From the NCBI RefSeq assembly GCF_950295315.1, contig NC_080175.1, positions 80,322,066 to 80,386,065 on the forward strand: a DNA stretch of 64,000 nucleotides, given 5' to 3'. The position numbers and the translations under genes were made by a program. Below are positions 33,816 to 44,032 of the stretch, one piece after another. The notes under the pieces are model-generated. The model had not been told where the DNA came from. It saw only the letters and a program-made list of their open reading frames with translations, and made no database searches. Numbering within the stretch: the first letter of the stretch is position 1; each line of letters opens with the position of its first letter. This DNA comes from Erinaceus europaeus. Taxonomy: Eukaryota > Chordata > Mammalia > Eulipotyphla > Erinaceidae.

Positions 33816-33819
33816 AGAT

Positions 33820-34560
33820 AATTGGTGCCCGGTGGTGGCATAACCAGCAGAGCACACAAGTTACCATGCAAGAGGACCCAGTTTCCAGCCCCTAGTTCCC
33901 ACCTGTGGGTTGGGGTGGGGGGAAGCTTCATGAGTGGTGAAGTACTGCTTCAGGTGTCTTTCTCCTTCCCTCTCTCTCCCTCTCTTGCCCCCTTTTTCTC
34001 TGTCTTATCATAATAAAAGAAAATAAAATATTTTTAAAACCATATATAGATTAAACAGGCTTTAAAAATTAAGATAAGATTTCTGGTTGGGGTACTTGGT
34101 GATAGTTCACCTGGTAGAGTGCACACTTTACTATGTACAATGATCTGGGTCTGAGTCCCTAGCTACCACTTGAGAACACCATACAAAGAGAAAGCTTTGT
34201 GAGTGGTAAAGCAATGCTATGGTGTCTCTCTTCCTTCTCCCCCCGTCTCTTCCTCTCTGTCTTTCAACCTCTAAAAGAAAAAGAAAAAAAATGTGGGTAG
34301 GCTAGAAAATGATAGATAGAATAATAGAAAAAGCTTCATGAGGGGCCGGGTGGTGGCACACCTGGTTGAGCGCATGTACTACAATGTACAAGGACCCAGG
34401 TTCAAGCCCCGGTCCCCACCTGCAGGGGGAAAGCTTTGCAAGTGGTGAAGAAGCAGTGCTGCAGGTGTCTCTCTGTCTCTTTCCCTCTCTATCACCACCT
34501 TCCCTCTTGATTTCTGGCCATCTTTATCCAATAAATAAGGATTAAAAAATTGAAAAGAAA
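33820..34560 (+). mobile_element. Cluster of three SINE-C copies
   Basis: All sense: about 33822-34035 (ggtgcccggtggtggcataa), 34085-34290 (ggggtacttggtgatagttc) and 34343-34560 (gggccgggtggtggcacacc). Each has a B-box-like motif, CT-rich stretch and A-rich tail; same orientation suggests separate insertions. Confidence 0.8.
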
Positions 34561-34904
34561 AGAAAAAGCATCATGATATTTGGCAAGTGCATCAAGGCAG
34601 GGGAAATGAAGAGTAATTGTACTTGATCATACATTGCTATCATTCTAAGAAAGTCACCTGATTACATGCCATGTCCTGAAGTTCTGTCATCAGTAAGGCT
34701 GCTGAACAGATAGGCTGTGGATTGGTAGCTGGCTGAACACATCAGCTGGGGAGCTTATATATAAGAAACTCTTGTAACTTCTCTAGACTATTTTAAAGGA
34801 TGGTATACACATAAGATGTCACTGAAAATTACAGAAGGTAATTTTTCTTTCCTCATTCTCGGAATGACAACAAAAACTGAGGAAATGTTAAATTTAAGAT
34901 TCCC

Positions 34905-35125
34905 TGGGGGCCAGGTGGTGGTGCACCTGTTTAAGTGCACACACTACAGTGCGCACCCGGGTTCAAGCCCCTGGTCCCCACCTGCAGGGGGAAAGCTTCA
35001 CGAGTGGTGAAGCAGGGCTGCAGGTGTCTCTGTCTCTCTCCACATCTATCTTCCCTTCACCTCAATTTCTCTCTGTCTCTATCCAATAATAAATAAATAA
35101 AGTCTTAAAAAAAGAATTAAAAAAA
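34905..35125 (+). mobile_element. SINE-C
   Basis: Head ggggccaggtggtggtgcac, ctggtccccacctgcagggg, tail ccaataataaataaataaag. Confidence 0.9.
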
Positions 35126-35264
35126 AAAGAATTCCCCAACATGCTTGCCTACACAAAACTTTAAAAGCTAAAAGTGAGGCAGTGTAGCATAGTGTATGAA
35201 AAATAAATGGTGTTTTAAAGTTGAGCATTGGGTTTGGGCAGACTGGATTTTTGTTTGTTTGTTT

Positions 35265-35535
35265 CCTTTCTGCCAAAGCTTCATTGGAGCCCTGTGCCTG
35301 CACAATTCTATTCTCCTGCCAGGATTTTTTTTCTTTATTTTTCATATAGAGGGTAAAAGCTAGTGAGGGAGAGAGAGAGAGAGAAAGAGGAAGGGGGAGA
35401 GAGAGAGAGAGAACTGCTTCACTGCTCATGAAGATTCCCCATTGCATACTCCCTTGTGATGGCTGGGCACTCAGACCCATGTTCTTGCCTGTGATAAAAT
35501 GTACACTCTACTGGGTGAACTTATCTCTCAGGACT
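35265..35535 (-). mobile_element. SINE, diverged, with GA tracts
   Basis: Antisense: ctgtgcctgcacaattctat, gagggagagagagagagaga, gaactgcttcactgctcatg, head ctactgggtgaacttatctc. Confidence 0.6.
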
Positions 35536-35659
35536 GGACAGACTGATATTTTCATCCCAATGCTGTCAACGACTAGTTTTCTAATCTAAGACAGGTTGCT
35601 TTCCTTCTGTAAACCTCTGTAAAAAACAAAACAAAACAAAAACAGAAAAAGAATGTGTG

Positions 35660-35935
35660 GGGTGGGGCCCAGGGAGATGGTACAGTGGCTAGAACATTGG
35701 ACTTGAGAAGTGTAAGTTCCTGGATGTGGTCCCTGGCACTATATGTCCTGGAGTGAGCCTCTGGAGATATATATATGTTTTACAATCTAGTTACAAGGGA
35801 GGGTCAAGCCCCTGTTCCCCACCTGCAGAGGGCAGCTTCAAGTGCTACAGGTGTCTCTGTTTTTTCTCTCCCTTTCTGTCTACCCCATTCCCTCTCAATT
35901 TCTCTTTGTTCTATCTAATGTAAGAAAAATAAATT
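35660..35935 (+). mobile_element. Two adjoining SINE fragments
   Basis: 35665-35760 is a SINE-E/D-like head (ggcccagggagatggtacag). 35795-35935 is the body and tail of a SINE-C lacking its head (gttccccacctgcagagggc). Confidence 0.6.
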
Positions 35936-36526
35936 CAAAAATATCACATTATCTATCTTACAGTGGTTTAAAGCAGATTAAATGAGACAATTAAATGAAT
36001 ATGTCTCATTCCTGCCAAATAGCTCTTTCATGTCAGTCTCTTCCTCCCAACCTTACATGTAGCGTAAAGGCTTTTTTATTTTATTTTATTTTTTTCAGAA
36101 AGAAAAAGTTAAAGACTACTTAAGAAATATTTCCCAAGGACTTGCTTGAATTTCTAGACCTTGTGTTAGGAAGACTGGAGTTTGAAGATGTTTCCTTTTC
36201 AGGGAATAGGTAATCTATATGAGGAGGAAAATGTTATATATAAAAACCTTGTGACTACTATGCCATAGGAATTGAAAGAAGAGAGCAAAATATTCGAGCT
36301 CCAGTAGCACTTCATTGGGCAATGTTCATTTACAGGATCGTTGTCACAAGGATAAAAAAAAAGTTTTTTTTTTCCTGACTGAAATAATCAGGAAATACTT
36401 CATAATAGTTGAATAGTTGTAGAAATTAACAGTTTCATAAATTTATAATACATTATGTTTACATTTTTATCCTAAGCAGAAATATATTTCAAAGGCATCT
36501 ATAAAGACATACAAAATTGACTCTTA

Positions 36527-36587
36527 GGCTGGTCCGAATGCAGTGGTGTTTACACTTAATTGATCACAGCCAGTTACATATTTCTTT
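36527..36587 (+). pseudogene. RNY3 (pseudogene): Y3 RNA 5' fragment, part of a chimeric retroinsertion
   Basis: The 61 bases start ggctggtccgaatgcagtgg and continue tgtttacacttaattgatca, cagccagttacatatttctt. This matches the 5' two-fifths to half of Y3 RNA (the Ro60-binding stem and upper stem) as I remember it, with a few changes. It begins exactly at the mature Y3 5' end and stops before the 3' half; a SINE-C follows without a gap. The left target duplication ends at the base before Y3, and the right one lies after the SINE tail. It lacks the Y RNA 3' half and terminator, so it is non-functional. Confidence 0.85.
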
Positions 36588-36787
36588 AGGGGGCCTGGTG
36601 GTTGTGCACCTGGTTAAGCACACACATTACAGTGCTCGAGGACCGAGGTTCAAGCCCCTGGTCCCCACCTGCAGGGGAAAAGCTTCATGAGTGGTGAAGC
36701 AGGGCTGCACGTGTCTCCTCTCAATTTCTCTCTATCTCTATCCAATAATAAATAAAAAATACTAAAGATGTATTTTAAAAAAGAAAG
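36588..36787 (+). mobile_element. SINE-C, 3' part of the Y3-SINE chimera
   Basis: Starts ggggggcctggtggttgtgc and ends in an A-rich tail. Exact 14-bp duplications aaaattgactctta at 36513-36526 and 36788-36801 enclose Y3 plus SINE together, not the SINE alone. Confidence 0.9.
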
Positions 36788-36854
36788 AAAATTGACTCTT
36801 ATTTTGGCCCTAAATCTAATTTGATATCCTAAATGTAATTATTTTAAAACTTAG

Positions 36855-37068
36855 CAAAGAGAGCCTGGGTGGTGGTGTACCTGGTTGATCGCACATGTTG
36901 CTGTGTGTGAGGGGTTCAAGCCTTTGGTCCCTGCCTGCAAGGGGCAGTTTTGTGAGCAGTAAAGCAGGTCTGCAGGTGTCTCTGTTTCCCTCTCCCTTTC
37001 TACACAACCTTCCCCTCTCAATTTCTCTCTGTCCTATCAAACATGAGAAAAATAAATTTGCAAAACAA
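36855..37068 (+). mobile_element. SINE-C
   Basis: Head gcctgggtggtggtgtacct, body agtaaagcaggtctgcaggt, tail gagaaaaataaatttgcaaa. Confidence 0.85.
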
Positions 37069-38400
37069 TGCAAAATATTTCAATAAATATTAGTAAAAAT
37101 AGTCATACATTGATTGAATCCTATCTCTGGAAAAGCCCCCTGTTTAATTTAATTTTAATTTTATTTTTTTATAATTTTTATTTATAAAAAGGAAACACTG
37201 ACAAGAACTATAGGATAAGAGGGGTACAACTCCACACAATTCCCACCACCAGAACTCCATATCCCATTCCATCCCCTGACAGCTTTCCTATTCTTTAACC
37301 CTCTGGGAGTATGGACCCAAGATCATTGTGGGATGCAGAAGGTTGAAGGTCTGGCTTCTGTAATTGCTTCCCTGCTGAACATGGGCGTTGACCGGTTGGT
37401 TGGTCCATACTCCCAGCCTGTCTCTCTCTTTCCCTAGTGGGGCAGGACTCCTAGTAAGCAGGGCTCCAGGACACAATGGTGGGCTGTCTGCCCAGGGAAG
37501 TCTGGTTGGCATCATGGTAGCATCTGGAACCTGGTAGCTGAAAGAAGAGTTAATGTATAAAGCCAAACAAATTGTTGACTAATCGTGAACCTAAAGGCTG
37601 GATTAGTACAGATGAAGATTTGGGGGTCTCCGTTTTGTAGATAGTAGGCCTATTTCAGTTATATTCAGAAGGTCCCATGACTATACTAGTGTTTGTGGGA
37701 TTTTTTTGTTTGTTTGTTTGTTTGAGCCTAATATCTGATATGCAGGTGGACCCAAGTTATTGTCTGGGGAGATGATGTCATGGCTGGAAAAAGGACCCAG
37801 AAAGCTGGATCAGGGAAGAGAGTAGCTCCCAAATATGGGAAAGGAGTATAAATATTGTTGACTGTAAGCCCTAATGATTTGATTTGATCTGGGGCCCATA
37901 TTTAGCTTAGGAGCCTATGTGACCTCTTCATCCCTGTAGATCTGAGCTCACATTCTGTGGTCATGAGTAGGAACGTTCCAAGCTGCCCAATTTCAGAACC
38001 CATCTTCCAAAGGTGGAAGATAGAGTATGTTGTCCAGCCTCCCTTCGGAGGATGGAACATTCTCTTCCATTGTTAATCCAAGTTGAGGGCAGTGTTCTAT
38101 AGGGGCCCACAGAGGGGTCTTTTGTGTTGTTCCTGATAGAGATGACCAGTAACAATGGAGAGTGGCATTTATTCGAGTTCTAGGCCCATCATGTCTGTTT
38201 GGGAATCTCAGGACTCCCCGACTAGGGCCCCAGCTTATGGGGTGGCCTGATAGTGACTAAAGAGTTATCATTAAAGTTATCATTATCTTGTCCTTATTTA
38301 GCTTTTGTAGTCCTTTGATAAGGTTAGCTTTGGAGTGACTGAGGGAAGTGTAATAGGAGGTATGTGAGGAGGTTATCTACTTCTAAGTAGACACTATTTC

Positions 38401-38652
38401 TTTTTATTTTATTTTATTTTATTTTTTATTTAAGAAAGGATTAACAAAACCATAGGGTAGGAGGGGTACAACTCCACACAATTCCCACCACCCAATCTCC
38501 ATATCCCACCCCCTCCCCTGATAGCTTTCCCATTCTCTATCCCTCTGGGAGCATGGACCCAGGGTCATTGTGGGTTGCAGAAGGTAGAAGGTCTGGCTTC
38601 TGTAATTGCTTCCCCGCTGAACATGGGCATTGACTGGTCGGTCCATACTCCC
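38401..38652 (-). mobile_element. Young 5'-truncated L1 long-UTR copy with TSD
   Basis: Exact 16-bp duplication aagtagacactatttc at 38385-38400 and 38653-38668. T-run at 38401-38435 is the A tail. The 252-bp insert lies inside the UTR of an element of the same family. Confidence 0.95.
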
Positions 38653-39339
38653 AAGTAGACACTATTTCATTAGGAAGTTTATGGTGTCTTTTTAGGTCTT
38701 TCTACTTGCTTGCTGCATATACTGACTAACTGCAGACTATTGTGCATTTTTGCTTTCAGGTATATATTTTGCCCTAAATTATGGATACATGTGGACATAT
38801 GCCCTATCTCATGGGACCTGGTCTATATCTAGGTTTGGGGACTTTGTTAGGAAGTGAACCACCTGAAATGGAGTTAGAGAATCCTATGAAAGGAAAGGTT
38901 TCACCTGAGTAATGAGGCTGAAGGGTTGACATTCCACGCCTGATGTCTCTGGACACAGTCTGAAGTGAAGCTTGCTGAGGTGGTATTCATTGCATTGATT
39001 AGGTTGAGATCAGCAGATGCAGTGCCAGTAGTATGAATTGAGAGAAGCATGCAGGAAAGTGAGCCCCACCCTAGAGGTTCCAGGACTGGGGGAAATATAG
39101 GCTCTATAGAGGAAGTGGGAGGTTCCTGCTGTCTTGGAGTTTAAGAAGGCAATGGATAATTATTGCTCTAATCAAATTATTTGGCAATTCAGTTAACTTT
39201 GAAAATCCCTTTGCTAGGACTTGCTGTATCATACACAACATCACTATAATTTATGTCCTTTGACATTAATTGTATATAGCTCTGTCTTATAGAGTAATGC
39301 CACTGGTTGCTATTGTTCTTCCTGGTCTAAGCTTTTTAG

Positions 39340-40635
39340 AGACGGTGGGGATGGGGATGTTGCAGAAGGGGGAGATGGAGATGATGGAAATGGCGAGCAT
39401 GGGGATGATGCAGAAGGGGCAGGTAGAGATGATGGAGACGGCAAAGATGGTGCTGATGCAGAAGAAAAATATGGATATGATGGAGATGGCGGGAATGCGA
39501 ATGATGCAGAAGAAAAATATGGAGATGATGGAAATGGCGGGGAGGGTGATGATGCTGAAGAGAGATGCAGATGATGGACATGGAAGGGATGGGGATTATG
39601 CAGAAGAGGGAGATGGAGATGATGGAGATGGCAGGGATGGGGATGATGCAGAAGAGGGGGATGCAGATGATGGAGATGGCGGGGATGGGGATGATGCAGA
39701 AGGGGGAGATGCAGATGATGGAGATGGCGGGGATGGGGATGATGCAGAAGGGGGAGATGCAGATGATGGAGATGGCGGGGATGGGGATGATGCAGAAGAG
39801 GGGGATGCAGATGATGGAGATGGTGGGGATGGGGATGATGCAGAAGCAGGAGATGGAGATGATGGAGATGGCGGGGATGGGGATGATGCAGAAGAAGGAG
39901 ATGGAGATGATGGAGATGGCAGGGATGGGGATGATGCAGAAGAGGGAGATGGAGATGATGGAGATGGCGGGGATGGGGATGATGCAGAAGAGGGAGATGA
40001 CGGATGGATCTCCTTCTTCTGCATCATCCCCATCCCCACCATCTCCATCATCTCCATCTCCCCCTTCTGCATCATCTGCATCTCCATCATCTCCATCTCC
40101 CTCTTCTGCATCATCCCCATCCCCGCCATCTCCATCATCTCCATCTCCCCCTTCTGCATCATCTGCATCTCCTGCATCTCCATCATCTCCATCTCCCTCT
40201 TCTGCATCATCCCCATCCCCGCCATCTCCATCATCTGCATCTCCCTCTTCTGCCTCATCCCCATCCCCACCATCTCCGTCATCTCCATCTCCCTCTTCTG
40301 CATCATCCCCATCCCCGCCATCTCCATCATCTCCATCTCCCCCTTCTGCATCATCTGCATCTCCTGCATCTCCATCATCTCCATCTCCCTCTTCTGCATC
40401 ATCCCCATCCCCGCCATCTCCATCATCTGCATCTCCCTCTTCTGCCTCATCCCCATCCCCACCATCTCCGTCATCTCCATCTCCCTCTTCTGCATCATTC
40501 CCTTCCCCGCCATCATCTCCATCATCTCCATCACCCTCTTTTGCATCATCTGCATCTCCGCTATCTGGATTGCATCGTCTCCATCTCCTTCATTTCCATC
40601 ATCTGCATCTCTCCCAACTGCATCATCTCCACCTC
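39340..40635. repeat. 48-bp minisatellite in head-to-head (palindromic) arrangement
   Basis: Left arm (about 39340-39998) is roughly 14 units of a 48-bp repeat of the type gatggagatggcggggatgg...gatgcagaag. Right arm (40008-about 40635) is the reverse complement (ctgcatcatccccatccc...). The centre is gatgcagaagagggagat, 9 spacer bases gacggatgg, then atctccttcttctgcatc. Because 48 is a multiple of three, several frames stay open on both strands (466, 371 and 319 codons) and encode 16-residue periodic strings such as MEMMEMAGMGMMQKRE; these are not credible genes. The array sits in the L1 UTR at the position that reads gagagagtccacatatcaaa in the copy at 42.7 kb. Confidence 0.95.
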
Positions 40636-40683
40636 TATTTAAAAGACTCGGCCTATGGTCTGTGCATTAAAAAGTTTTAGACA

Positions 40684-40981
40684 GGGAGTCTGGTGGTAGC
40701 ACAGTGGGTTAAGCGCACCTGACGCAAAGCGCAAGGACCAGCATAAGGATCCCAGTTCGAGTCTCTGGCTCCCTACCTGCAGGGAAGTCACTTCACAGGT
40801 GGTGAAACAGGTCTGCAGGTGTCTGTCTTTCTCTTCCCCTCTCTGTCTTCCCTTCCTCTCTCCATTTATCTTTGTCCTATCCAACAACAATGACATCAAT
40901 AACAACAACAATAATAACTACAACAACAATGAAAAACAACAAGGGCAACAAAAGGGAAAATAAATAAATCTAAAAAAGAAA
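40684..40981 (+). mobile_element. SINE-A with TSD
   Basis: Duplication aaaaagttttagaca (40669-40683) / aaaaagtttgagaca (40982-40996). Head gggagtctggtggtagcaca, tail with CAACAA units. Confidence 0.9.
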
Positions 40982-41339
40982 AAAAAGTTTGAGACATTCA
41001 GTTTTTCCCTCTCATATTAATTAGTGATTTACATGACTACAAGTTAATAGGAGTGTACATAAACACCAGTCCCACAGCCAGAAGACTGTGTTCCCCCCTC
41101 CCCCCGGTGAAGTCAAACATCCACCCTCACTCTCAACACAGAGAGTTTTTTACTCTGGTGCCCTGCTCCAAACTCAGTCAGATCCTGCTTTGAGTTTCCC
41201 TTTCTGTTCTTCTTTCTCAGCTTCTGTTTATGAGTGGGATCATCCCATACTCATCTTTGTCTTTCTGTCTTAGCTCACTTGACATAATTCTTTTTAGCTC
41301 CATCTAAGATGGGTCAGAGAAGGTGGGTTCATTGTTCTT

Positions 41340-41577
41340 TTTTTAAAAGACTTTATTTATTTATTAATGAGAAAGATAGGGGGAGAGAGAGAAAGAACCA
41401 GACATCACTCTGGTACATGTGCTGCCAGGGATTGAACTCAGGACCTCATGTTTGAGAGTCTGTTGCTTTATCCACTGCACCACCCTTGGACCACATTTTT
41501 AAAAAAGATTTGATTTATTTATTAATGAGATGGATAGGAGGAGAGAGAGGAAAAAAAACAGACTTCACTCTGGTACA
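41340..41577 (-). mobile_element. SINE-D pair flanked by one TSD
   Basis: A complete antisense SINE-D (to about 41494) is followed by the first 80 bases of a second antisense copy ending at ctctggtaca. One exact 10-bp duplication cattgttctt (41330-41339, 41578-41587) encloses both. Confidence 0.8.
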
Positions 41578-41662
41578 CATTGTTCTTAATAGGTGTGTAA
41601 TTTTAATTTTAAAAGAAGAAATTGAAATTGTTATAATCTAAAATTATACATATCCAAGTTCT

Positions 41663-43019
41663 TTTTTTAAAATTTTTTATTATTATTTAAGAAAGGAGAC
41701 ATTAACAAAACCGTAGGATAGGAGGGGTACAACTCCACACAATTCCTGCCACCCGATCTCCATATCCCATCCCCTCCCCTGATAGCTTTCCTATTCTCTA
41801 TCCCTCTGGGAGTATGGACCCAGGGTCTTTGTGGGTTGCAGAAGGTGGTAGGTCTGGCTTCTGTAACTGCTTCCCTGCTGAGTATGGGCGTTGACTGGTT
41901 GATCCATACTCCCAGTCTGCCTCTCTCTTTCCCTAGTAGGGTACATCTGTGGTGCATGGGTGGTTCAGTGGTAGAATTCTCACCTGCCCCTCTAGTAGGG
42001 TACATCTCTGGGGAAGCAGAGCTCCAGGACACATTGGTGGGGTCTTCAGTCCAGGAAATCCTGGTCGGCATCCTGATGGCATCTGGAACCTGGTGGCTGA
42101 AAAGAGAGTTAACATACAAAGCCAAACAAATTGTTGAACAATCATGGACCTAAAGATTGGAATAGTGGAGATGAAGTGTTGGGGGGTACTCACTGCAAAC
42201 TCTAGTGTACTTCTGCTTCCAGGTATATATTTTGCACTAGTTTATGGATACGTGTGAACATATGCTCTCTCTCACAGAACCTGGTCTTTATTTAGGTTTT
42301 GGGACTTTGTTAGGAAGTGAACCATGTGGGATGGAATTAGAGCATACTATGAAAGGAAAGGTCTTACCCGAGTAATGAAGCTGAAAGGGTGTCATTCCAC
42401 ACCTGAAGTGAAGCATGCTAAGGTGGCACTCGCTGCATTGGTTAGGTTGTGATCGGCGGATGCAATATTATTTTATATGAATTGGGAGAAACATGTGGGA
42501 AAGTGGGCCCCACCTTAAGATTCCAGGACTGGGGGAAATATAGGCTCTCTAGTGGAAATGTGAGGTTCCTGCTGTCTTAGGGTTCAAGAAGACAATGGAT
42601 ACTTATTGTTATCATATTATTTGGTAATTGGGTTAACTTTGAAAAGTCCCTTTGTTAGGGTTTGCTGTATAATACCCAGTATCTTGTATATAGCTGTGCC
42701 ACCGGTTGCTTCTGATCTACCTGGTCTAGGCTTTTGAGAGAGTCCACATATCAAAGACTCAGCCTATGTATTAAAAAGACTCAGTCTGTGTTTTAAAAAG
42801 TTTGAGACATACAATCAATTTCCCCCCTCTCATATTAATTAAATAGTGATTTTTATGACTACACTTATCCTATTAGAGTGTACATAAACACCATTCCCAC
42901 CACCAAAAGACTGTGTCCCATTCCACCCCTCCCCGTCCCCCACCCCTCCCCGCCACCCTGGGAAGCCAAATGTCCACCCTCCCCCTCACCACAGGGTTTT
43001 TACTTTGGTGCCCTACTTA
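41663..43019 (-). mobile_element. L1 long-UTR insertion, 1357 bp, short subtype
   Basis: Duplication tatccaagttct (41651-41662) / tatccaacttct (43020-43031). It lacks the 1.1-kb middle section present at 37.6-38.7 kb and has no minisatellite. It contains a 39-bp tRNA-Gly-half insertion. Confidence 0.8.
41953..41991 (+). pseudogene. 5' half of tRNA-Gly(GCC) inserted with target duplication
   Basis: 41954-41988 reads gcatgggtggttcagtggta then gaattctcacctgcc, which is positions 1 to about 35 of tRNA-Gly-GCC with one change (G to A near position 29), ending in the anticodon loop. It contains the A box (tggttcagtgg) but no B box. It is flanked by ctagtagggtacatctgtgg (41933-41952) and ctagtagggtacatctctgg (41992-42011), 19 of 20 identical. 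Related L1 copies (for example around 2863) have one such segment and no insert. Confidence 0.85.
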
Positions 43020-43204
43020 TATCCAACTTCTGTAAGTTTCAGTAAAGAGGGCTCTTTGTCTCAGAAAGGAATAGTTCTATTGCAGAGACACTAGATATAG
43101 CACAGATCTATACCTAGAGTGACTGTTTAAACCAAATTGGTCTATTACATAATAGAGCAACCTGTACACTGGTGTCGATGATAATATAAGAATCATCTTG
43201 GGGG

Positions 43205-43438
43205 GGGGTGAGTTAGCTTGGGGCTGGACAGTGGCGTTATTCAGTAGAGCGCACATATTACAATGTGCAAGGACCGGGCTTCAAGCCCCTGTTCCCCACC
43301 TGCGGATGCGAAGCTTCATGAGCCGTGAAGCAATGCTACAGGTATTTCTCTTTCTCTCTTCTGCTCTGTCTCCTCCTTTCCTCTCAATTTCTCTCTGTCT
43401 CTATCTAAAAATAAATAAAGTTTTAAAAATAACAAGAA
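43205..43438 (+). mobile_element. SINE-C
   Basis: Head cttggggctggacagtggcg, ttccccacctgcggatgcga, tail aaaaataaataaagttttaa. Confidence 0.8.
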
Positions 43439-43585
43439 TCAGCAAAGACTATCTGCAGCATGTATAGTATGTATTGATGTTGGATTATGTTGTAGACGTT
43501 GTAAATCAACGTTACTTCAACACATATTTAATGAATTAGGACAGAGAACTGATGTTGATTGTTGAATTAATAAGCAATTAATACT
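43439..43585. other. Unique intronic sequence
   Basis: Short gap between SINEs, nothing recognised. Confidence 0.35.
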
Positions 43586-43587
43586 TA

Positions 43588-43778
43588 AACATGGCTGGGC
43601 GGTGGCATACCTGGTTGAGTGCAGATGTTACTATGTGCAAGGGCTCAGTTTCAAGCCCCTGCTCCCCACCTGCAAGGTGGACGCTACATAAGTGAACAGG
43701 TCTACAGGAGTCTTTATCTCTCCCTCTCTATGTCCCCCTCCCCTCTCAACTTCTCTCTGTTCTAGCCAATAATTAATG
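43588..43778 (+). mobile_element. SINE-C immediately upstream of exon 3
   Basis: Head catggctgggcggtggcata, body aacaggtctacaggagtctt, end ttctctctgttctagccaat. Its 3' end is about 62 bp from the exon 3 acceptor. Confidence 0.85.
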
Positions 43779-43840
43779 AGAGTAGGAATACGGAAACATG
43801 TATGTGTGTACTTATGTACCTGTTTGTGTTTTCTTGGAAG

Positions 43841-44032
43841 AGGTGTTTGCACTCAGGCCCCATGTTACTGCATCATCATGGAATACTGTGCCCATGGACA
43901 GCTCTATGAGGTTTTGCGAGCCGGCAGGAAGATCACACCTCGACTGCTAGTGGATTGGTCCACTGGAATTGCAAGTGGGATGAATTATTTGCACCTGCAC
44001 AAGATTATTCACCGTGACCTCAAATCACCAAA
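43841..44032 (+). CDS. MAP3K13: MAP3K13 coding exon 3 (residues 222-286): hinge and catalytic loop
   Basis: 192 bases, phase 2 in and out. Encodes [10 protein letters not shown], the hinge [15 protein letters not shown], helix segments [16 protein letters not shown] and the catalytic loop IIHRDLKSP, with catalytic Asp281; the loop Asn286 is split across the next junction. The acceptor is ttcttggaag|AG: two AG dinucleotides lie two bases apart and only the first (43839-43840) preserves the frame. The donor is aa|GTGAGT. Residues required for phosphotransfer are intact. Confidence 0.97.

Larger units (their letters stand above)
37164..41597 (-). mobile_element. L1 long-UTR insertion, 5'-truncated in ORF2, with nested elements
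   Basis: Exact 14-bp target duplication taattttaatttta at 37150-37163 and 41598-41611. Read on the - strand, the copy starts in the ORF2 C-terminal region (about 41597-41130, antisense gagtgggatcatcccatact), passes through a very long 3' UTR and ends in an A tail at 37164. Inside it are: a younger copy of its own 3' end (38401-38652), a palindromic minisatellite (about 39340-40635), a SINE-A (40684-40981) and a SINE-D pair (41340-41577). Removing these leaves about 2.4 kb of L1 sequence. No functional ORF. Confidence 0.85.

Noticed and set aside
39270..40680. Open frames of 466, 371, 319 and 212 codons
   Set aside because: They are products of a 48-bp repeat with no stop codon in several frames on both strands, and the array is palindromic. 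No gene structure, composition or similarity supports them.
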